Positions 57,208 through 64,000 of a DNA stretch of 64,000 bases are shown here, in pieces (within the stretch, counting starts at the first letter, position 1; every line of letters starts with the position of its first letter). The position numbers were made by a program, and so were the translations under genes. The notes under the pieces were generated by a model. That model searched no databases. It worked only from the letters and a program-made list of their open reading frames with translations, and had not been told where the DNA came from. Where the stretch lies: the NCBI GenBank assembly GCA_016946835.1, contig JACVTC010000025.1:655001-719000 (forward strand). Direction: 5' to 3'. Source of the DNA: Neocallimastix lanati (nom. inval.). Its lineage: Eukaryota > Neocallimastigomycota > Neocallimastigomycetes > Neocallimastigales > Neocallimastigaceae.

Positions 57208-57480
57208 TTAATTTAGATGCTTCAAATTTATTTCAAGATGATTATGTGAGGCATCATATTCTAAGATTTGATTCTCGTTGTTTAAAATAATGAAAGATGG
57301 ACATTTATTTAATGTTTTATATTCAGTACATTTATATATATATATATATATATTTTTTGAATTGTCTTTCTTTTTGGATGAAAGATTAAACTAACATTTT
57401 TTGTTTAAAAATAATTTGTTCTTTTCCTCTATTAGTTTTGCTTATATCAATTTCTTTATTTTTTTTTTTAATAAAAGTTT
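56090..57480 (-). pseudogene. Decayed MULE (Mutator-like) transposase
   Basis: Read on the minus strand, pieces occur in family order. An N-terminal FLYWCH-like zinc finger (57440-57200: CTEYKTLNKCPSFI...DASHNH, two Cys and two His). The FADGTF motif with the first catalytic Asp (near 56860). A weak HCYFEKAI piece (near 56670). An SNFPFINPEY stretch (near 56460). A C-terminal NIEHITNNASESINRYL block (near 56260-56200), like the TNN..ES....L motif of MULE transposases. Frames shift several times and T-runs of 20-30 nt interrupt it, so it is dead. Terminal inverted repeats were not found. MULE transposases move DNA by cut and paste. Confidence 0.65.
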
Positions 57481-57512
57481 CTAATTTTAATTCTTTTATA
57501 TATTAAATTATT

Positions 57513-57551
<39 letters not shown>

Positions 57552-58113
57552 GTGTAATTGATAAATATAAAGTATTTATGATATTATTTTATTTTTAATA
57601 TATTTTTGTATAAAAATATTTATATTATAAATTTAATTTATTTATATTTATTTTTATATTTAATAACTTTATTATTATTTTCATCGTTATTATAAAAATA
57701 TTACAATTAATGTTTCTGTAATTATTGCTACAGTTTTATATTAATTATTATTTATTATATATTATTTATTATTAATTTATAACATAAAATGCTATAAGAA
57801 AAACTTTTTTATATTTTTCTAAAGTACTTAAATATTAAATATTATTTTTATTAATTCATTTATATATATATTGGTAAATAATTATAATTATTATTTATAA
57901 TTTTAATCATAATCATTATTATTAATGAAAATCCTTTATAATTATTACTATATTATTTATATAATTTATATTAATATTTATTATTTATCAATTATTTATT
58001 ATTTATTTATTTAAATAGATATCTGTAAAGATATCTAAATAAGAATTTTTTTTTTTTTTTTTTTTTCAATATTTCAATATTTACTTTAAAAATACAAATA
58101 GATCAAATATTAA
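57481..58113. other. A+T-rich spacer, no gene seen
   Basis: Starts near a ~35-nt T-run (57515-57549), then A/T sequence and short ATT repeats up to the copia relic. Confidence 0.6.
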
Positions 58114-58381
58114 TAAGAGAAAATAAAATGTTTTATTATAAATTAAATTTTATAAATATTTTATTATTTAGAAATAGGTAATATTACAAAGATAAAAAAA
58201 AGTTTGAAAAAATTAAACTTATTTATACTGATTGAGACTTGATAATAGTACAATGAAGTTATTTTAACAATGAATTAAACAATATATTTCAAATACAAAG
58301 AGAATAATTTACATATAACGAAATAATATAATTAATGTAATTATTTTAAATATAATTAATTAACTTCAAAATAATCTAACA
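58114..58381 (-). repeat. 3' LTR of the copia relic
   Basis: 268 bp. Aligns with 60176-60439; shared interior words include TTATTTAGAAATA, TTATTTATACTGATTGAG and TAACGAAATAATATAATTAA. Confidence 0.82.
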
Positions 58382-58390
58382 TTCCCCCTC
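58382..58390 (-). other. Polypurine tract of the copia relic
   Basis: GAGGGGGAA on the minus strand directly before the TGTTAG start of the 3' LTR, where second-strand priming is expected. Confidence 0.7.
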
Positions 58391-58779
58391 AGACCAGAAT
58401 AATTTTTTTATTAATATTTGGTCTATAAAAATTTGGTCATCTTTGGTCCATTTAAGCCCTTTCCTACGGCCCTTTTATAAGTTGTTTTTTTTTATTAAAT
58501 TTCTTATTTTTGGTTGATAATTTATTTATTTCTGAATATGATATTTTTTTTTTTTTTATTTTTCTAATATTTGTTTTCTTCGAAATTTTGTCAAATGTCG
58601 TTAATTAGTTGTGTTCTTGTGAGATAGTGTAATTGAAAAATTATTTTCTTCGATTTTGATTCATAAGTAGATAGTCCGTTTTTTTTTGTTGCATTTTATT
58701 ATTTTAAAAATTTTTTTTTTTTATTTTTATGTATAATTTTATTTATTTATTTTTGATTTAATCCTTGTGATTAACAAGT

Positions 58780-59470
58780 CGTCCACATAAACGCCTATTA
58801 TACATGTTACCAAGTTACCACTCATCTTCTTAAAAATATTTGGTTTCAGAAGAAAGTTGTTTAAAAACCATTATTATTTTAAGGAAATTAAAGAAATGTG
58901 AATACCATTGACGGGCTGACTGTTTAAGGCCATATAAAGCTTTTTTTTTTTTTTTTTTTTTAAGTAGCCAATATCCATGCCTAAAAATTTTTATCTCCTG
59001 GGGGATAGTAACATATAGTTGCTTATCGAGTGGGGCATTAAGATAAGTAGCTTTAATGTAGAGTTGCGTAACAATCCAATGAAATTTAGATGCAATCGAC
59101 AGTAATAATTTTAGACTATCAATACTAAGAGTTAGTGAATAAGGTCAAGTTGTAATTAATACTTTTAGTTTGATTAACCTCTGACTTACGATTCTTCCTT
59201 TATATTTAATTATGTTTTTCCGTTACTGTCTCTTTTTTAAAACATAAACCCACTTTGTTGTAGTAGGATTGACTCTTTTTGGAATTTTTTTTTTTTTTTT
59301 GAAAAATCATTATTTAATTGTCGTATAAAATTTTTTATTTTATTAGTAAAAATTGATTTTTTGATTCATAGAGGGTCCTTTTCCTTTAGAAATCGCCATT
59401 GTTCTTAAAGACGAGTTCAATATCCATATAATCTTCATTAATGGCTGGCTGCTTTGTTCGAGCATTATAT
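58780..59470 (-). pseudogene. Copia reverse transcriptase relic
   Basis: On the minus strand: a decayed TTTKWVYVLKKRDSNGK start near 59270; LNAPLDKQLYVTIPQE near 59040; ALYGLKQSARQWYSHFF near 58940-58890; and the active-site block CIIGVYVDDLLITR near 58800-58760. Stops and frameshifts abound. A 23-nt A-run (T-run near 58940-58962) sits just before ALYGLKQ, where a Lys-Lys codon pair is usual. It would have copied the element's RNA. Confidence 0.85.
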
Positions 59471-59741
59471 TTTAAGTTTTGCTTTAAGTATTTTTTGGAA
59501 GTTTAATATGTCATACATATTAAAAATATCCACATCTTCATTCCCTTTTGGTTTTAATCGAATTTTTGGATCTACAGGAGAAGACAGGTAGAATATCCTA
59601 AGTTTTTTTTTTTTTCTAGTTTTCCATGATACGTATTGTGTTTTTCTAAAGAGCTAAATATTTCTTTAATTTCACTTATGACTTCCTTACAGTCATAAAT
59701 ACTTTTAGCTTTTAAAAGAGTACGGTTTGTCCATTAGTAGT

Positions 59742-59862
59742 TTATACATCAGCATTTTCACTTCTTTCATGGATTTCCTTTAATTTAGCCATTATATCAA
59801 ATGCAGTTTGAAGATTTTTAATGTGTTTCAATGCATCTTTAGGTACATTTGGGCTAATGATT

Positions 59863-59917
<55 letters not shown>

Positions 59918-60150
59918 GTAAGGGCATCATAACTTTTAGCAGTCTTTAATTGTTCAGAAAGATCACTATGAGTATCAGCATCACCAAGTCTTGCTGCGTT
60001 AACTTGGATTCCTAAAGGTGTGATTAAGTCTTTATCAACATAATCAGAGACTTTTTTATCCATTAATGAGTTTTTAATTAGGAAGAACCATTCATCAAGG
60101 TTGGTTTTGATAAGACATACTTCTTGTTTTAATTGAAATTCAGTAGACAT
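59742..60150 (-). pseudogene. Copia gag relic
   Basis: The ATG at 60150, just inside the 5' LTR, starts MSTEFQLKQEVC...NLDEWFFLIKN, which has the look of a copia Gag N-terminus (Leu-x-x-Trp core). After about 78 residues a 53-nt A-run (T-run 59864-59916) breaks the frame; SPNVPKDALKHIKNLQTAFD then continues the same kind of protein in another frame. Gag would package the element RNA. No zinc knuckle remains. Confidence 0.65.
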
Positions 60151-60175
60151 TTTTTAACATTTGAGACTCTTAATC

Positions 60176-60439
60176 TAAGAGAAAATATAATGTTTTAATA
60201 TTAATTTAAATTTATTTATTAATATTTATTATTTAGAAATAAGTAATATTACAAAGATATAAAAAAAAAAAAGTTTGACAAAATTAACTTATTTATACTG
60301 ATTGAGGCTTGATAATTATACAATGAAATTATTTTAACAATGAATTAAATAATGTATTTCAAATAATAATTTACACATAACGAAATAATATAATTAATAT
60401 TATTTTAAACATATTTAATTAACATCATATAATCTAACA
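60176..60439 (-). repeat. 5' LTR of the copia relic
   Basis: 264 bp; see the paired LTR at 58114-58381. The two have drifted clearly apart, so the insertion is old. No primer-binding site is recognised just inside it (sequence starts GATTAAGAGTCTC). Confidence 0.82.
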
Positions 60440-61118
60440 ATTAAAAATATTTAATTTTATTTATTTATTTATTTAATAATCTTCAACTGGTGAAATGCAA
60501 CATGACGAAAATGTAACATTTTTTTTAATTTATCATATGCTTTCAAAAAAAAAAAAATAAAATAGTGAAAGAAATGCAACTTGGCGAAATGTCCCACTCC
60601 TGTTTGAGTTTGTTTATGTTAACTTTATTTTATGAATATTATGGTTAAGAATTACTTCAATTCCTTCTTTATACAAAATTACATATATTTATATGATAAA
60701 TTGTTGGTTAATACATTTTTATTAATTATTTAGTACATGATTATTCTAATTAACTATTACATGTGTGATGGATTATTAATTATTAGTAATTAAAGTAATT
60801 TGTAAATTGAAATTTAATGTGATCACTTCTTTTTGATTATTTTTATTTGCTTTTTTTTTTTTTAATACAACTCCCAATCTTAATATTTAATTATCATATT
60901 TAATATGTTAATATAAGATAAATTTACATTTTTAATTAATATAAATTAGATTATTATATTTGATATATAGATATTTACTATATGTAATTTGTAATTTGTA
61001 CACCACAAATATATTACATACCAAAATATAAAATAAAAAATATTTATTAACATAATAAAGCATAAGATTTTAATATAACTTAAAATATAATTTAATAGGC
61101 TAAATTTTATTTCTAACA
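60440..61118 (-). repeat. Spacer and partial LTR of a second copia element
   Basis: On the minus strand, TAGGGAGGAA (61128-61119) is a polypurine tract followed by TGTTAGAAATAAAA (from 61118), the start of a 3' LTR unlike the first one. Its end cannot be fixed because the partner LTR is outside the window. The left part (60440-60620) holds two copies of a GAAATGCAAC-like word. Confidence 0.6.
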
Positions 61119-64000
61119 TTCCTCCCTAAAGTTGAAGACTATTAAATTATTACTTAAAATATTTAATATTAATTATCATTAAAGCTAGAAAAAAGTTTTT
61201 CTCTGAATTTATTCATTAAATTATTATTTAAATATTTTGTGAATCCATCGGCTAAATTTGTCCTGTGATTTTAGATAGTTTAATTTTACATTGTTTAACT
61301 TTATATTTCTCGTACGTTGTAATATCTAAGATCTATATGCTTTGATTTTGGATTTATTGTGTTGTTGTTACTATTACAAATAGCGATTTTTTTAACCATA
61401 GTTGATTGTTATGCATCTTAAATCGATATTTAGTTCCTTAAATAAAGTTCTTACACCATAAAACATTTTTTTTTGTACATTCATATATATTATAATATTC
61501 ACTTTCAGCAGTAGAGGTTGAAACTTGAATTGCCAACTTGTGGATGCTGATCCTATCATTATTAAAAATTCCCTTTGTAGATTTTCGTATTTCCTTATCA
61601 CCTCCAAGATCTGCACCTGCAAAACTTTTAAATTTAAATTAATATATTTAGTAAATTTAATTCCGTAATTGAGTTCACCTTTAAGGTATTTAAAAGATTT
61701 TTAAGATATTCCATCCAGTCTTCAAAGGTTGGATTCTCCGATTTTCTTGAAGCTTTTGCTAACGGAGAACAGTGTATCAGGCCGAGTACATATAGCTAGG
61801 GTAAAGTAGACTTCCAACAGCTAGTCGATATTTTGTAGAATTAAATTTCATTTTTCTTAGTCCATTATTTTCTATTGGAATAGTTTTATATAGTATTACT
61901 ACATGGCCTTGACTTATTTATATTAAATTTTTCAAATAGTTAATTTAAATATCCATATTTTAATTTTTCAAATTTTATATTGATAATGAAGTCAATGTTA
62001 CCTATATCAGTTACCTTAAAGTTTTTCTGTATTAATGTTTTTGTAATTATTATTTCTTCATCAGTTCCAGCAAGTATTATATCATAGACATGTACACCAA
62101 GGATACAAATAATTTTATTTTCTTTATTTATCCATATATATAGACAGGGATCACTAATAAGTCTTTTGAATTTAATTTTTATTAGGATTTGGTTTAACGT
62201 CTCGTTCCATATTCTTTCTGTTTGCTTTAAATCCGTAGAGTGCTTTTTTTGTTTAATTTACCATATTTTGAATTTATAATTAGTGTCCTTTGGAGTTCTC
62301 ATATATATATTTTCTTGTAAAGGTGCATTTAGGTACGAAACCTTTACATCCAGTTAGTGTATGTTAAAAATTATTTAATATTGCAATTACAGTAATGATT
62401 TTTTTTTAATGTATCTTGTTTCATTTTATTGGAGAGAAAGTTTCGTTGTAGTCTATCCCTTGTTGTTAAGTGAACCCACGAGCTACGAGTCTTGCTTTTT
62501 TTCTCTTTTCAATGTTTCCATATATAGAATCCTTTTTATTTTTGAAGACCTATTTTAGAGTAATAAAAAAATTTGTTCCTTTAGGAACGGTGTTTGTTGG
62601 TGTAAAAATCTTTAAGTTGATCATGCTATTTACTTCGTTTTCTGCAGCTTTTAATCATTTCTCTTTATCTTCTTTGTTGAAAATATCTTCTTAAAACTTA
62701 TTGGTTCAATTAGTACTCATTGGATAAAGCAAGTGTGTAATTATTGTCCATCATTTCGTTATTATCAAGTAGTTTTTTGTCTTTTATAATAATCTGCCTC
62801 AGTAGTATTATTTAATTTTCTTTTGTTTGAATTATTAATGTTATTATTTTTAATTTGATCAAGCGTAAAATGCTCAGAATCAATATTAATGTAATTATTT
62901 TTATTTTTATTATTCTGATTATTAATTATAATTTGAAATTTTTATTTTAGTTTATAATTATTCTTATATGAGTTGTTATTATTTAAATTTTTTTAAATTT
63001 CATCGCTTACATTTTTACTTTCATTGTTTATATTGTTTTTATTTATTTTGTTATTTTGTTCATTTATATTTGCTAAGTTAAATATTTTAATTTTATTATT
63101 TTTTTTTTCTTTTAAAATATTATTTAAATTATAATTATTATTGCTAATTCCAATATTATGAATACCAGTATTTGTGTTAATATTCTTTAATACTTTTGAA
63201 TTAAAATTTTATTACTATTTAAATCATTTAAATTATTTTTTGTTTATATAATTATTATTACTATAATTATTATTATTTTGATTTTGATCAGAAAAATTTA
63301 AAAATTAATATTATTATCATTATCATCGTCTCCCCTTACTTCATTATAAGGTGTAAAATTTAAAAGTTAATAGTTATCAATTAGCGTATAAGAATTAGCT
63401 TCAGAATCTTCAAAGAATTCGACAGATCTGGAACAGATTATTTTGGAATTTGTAATATCTAAGATCCTATAAGCGGGAATGATTTAATATCATCATATCC
63501 CAAAAAAAAAAAAAAAAAAAAAAATATGCTAGGGAGAATAGAGTTATTAAAATTTACGTCTTAATCGTTTAGGGACGTAAAAATATACGAGACACCCCTC
63601 CAAAAAAAAAAAACTCTAAATTGAGAGTAGTCAATTGGCTTATTTGAAAAGACGTTCAAAAAAGGTATATTATTATTAATGCCTTTGTGAGGTAACCTAT
63701 TGTGTATGTAATTGGCAGTAACAAATGGCGTCCTCTCGAAATTTATGATGAAGTTGTTCATCCGTCAACATGGTATCGGTATTCCTAATAAGAGTACCGT
63801 TCTACTCTTATTTCTGTTGGGGGGTTACATGGTACGGTAGTTACATTTATGTTGTCGGTCATGTGATACGACACTCCTGAGTCAATTGTCCAAGTAAAAA
63901 TGTCTTTGTTGCTTGTATCTTTTGTTGTTGTTATTATTGCTTATTGAATCGGCAGTATAATATTTTAAACTATGTTCAAGAATACTGCCATTATTTAAAA
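61119..64000 (-). pseudogene. Second Ty1/copia pol relic, running off the window
   Basis: Minus strand, in family order. Protease WTIDSGVSYHMT (near 63890-63860). Then, almost at once, the integrase end VTANYIHNRLP...FRVF...VSYIF (63730-63570), ITNSKIICSRSVEFFED (near 63450-63400), an Asn-rich linker (63340-62780), and the RT with KARLVARGFT...QGIDYNETFSP (near 62500-62440). The active site has decayed to ILGVHVYDIILAGTD (near 62095-62050). RNase H pieces follow: RKSTKG and SASTSWQFKFQP (61600-61510). Most of the integrase core is missing between protease and integrase end. Many stops and frameshifts; dead. The 5' part lies beyond 64000. Confidence 0.85.

Larger units (their letters stand above)
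58114..60439 (-). mobile_element. Ty1/copia-type LTR retrotransposon, internally deleted
   Basis: Two direct LTRs (60176-60439 as 5', 58114-58381 as 3' on the minus strand) align over their full length. Both begin TGTTAGATTAT and end TCTCTTA. ATTAA flanks both outer ends (58109-58113 and 60440-60444), a plausible 5-bp target duplication. A polypurine tract precedes the 3' LTR. The inside is only 1.8 kb: gag, then RT, with protease and integrase missing. Confidence 0.8.

Overview
This window looks like nuclear DNA of an anaerobic gut fungus (Neocallimastigomycota). Three things point there. Two secreted GH10 xylanases end in paired Cys-rich fungal dockerins. A split gene encodes an organelle-targeted succinyl-CoA ligase alpha subunit, as expected for hydrogenosomes. 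The non-coding DNA is extremely A+T-rich, with many homopolymer and short tandem repeats. The genus cannot be told from the sequence.

Layout. 1-16960 holds two nearly identical xylanase genes (4581-6485 and 13820-15685, both +) in a sea of A/T sequence with microsatellites and small foldback elements. 16965-21060 is a graveyard: a decayed plus-strand LINE, pieces of a rhamnogalacturonan lyase (PL4) gene, a poly(A)-tailed insertion and another LINE scrap. 21067-41985 is a head-to-tail array of four full-length-looking non-LTR retrotransposons, all on the minus strand (ORFs at 21198-25283, 26504-30919, 31813-35976 and 36763-40848). Each ends in a 33-41 nt poly(A) tail, and the junctions carry short fragments of other LINEs. 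42823-44636 (minus) is the three-exon succinyl-CoA ligase alpha gene. 44637-54480 is non-coding and repeat-rich. 54480-64000 is a second graveyard: a possible Ty3-like integrase scrap, a MULE transposase relic, a Ty1/copia relic with two LTRs, and a second copia pol relic that runs off the window.

How the genes relate. The xylanases are probably secreted and docked on cellulosomes to cut xylan. The succinyl-CoA ligase makes ATP (or GTP) from succinyl-CoA inside the hydrogenosome. The LINE ORFs are self-contained: an N-terminal segment with an RRM-like predicted pattern, an APE-type endonuclease, a reverse transcriptase and a CCHC knuckle in one polypeptide. Two of the four are about 98% identical, so the family was recently active.

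Most interesting points: the LINE array with chimeric 5' junctions; the RRM-like segment fused in front of the endonuclease; a GC-rich stretch near the LINE 3' ends conserved at nucleotide level between diverged families; tandem units at LINE 5' ends; and the expansion of A/T homopolymers inside decaying transposon genes. All similarity statements were made by eye; no search was run.
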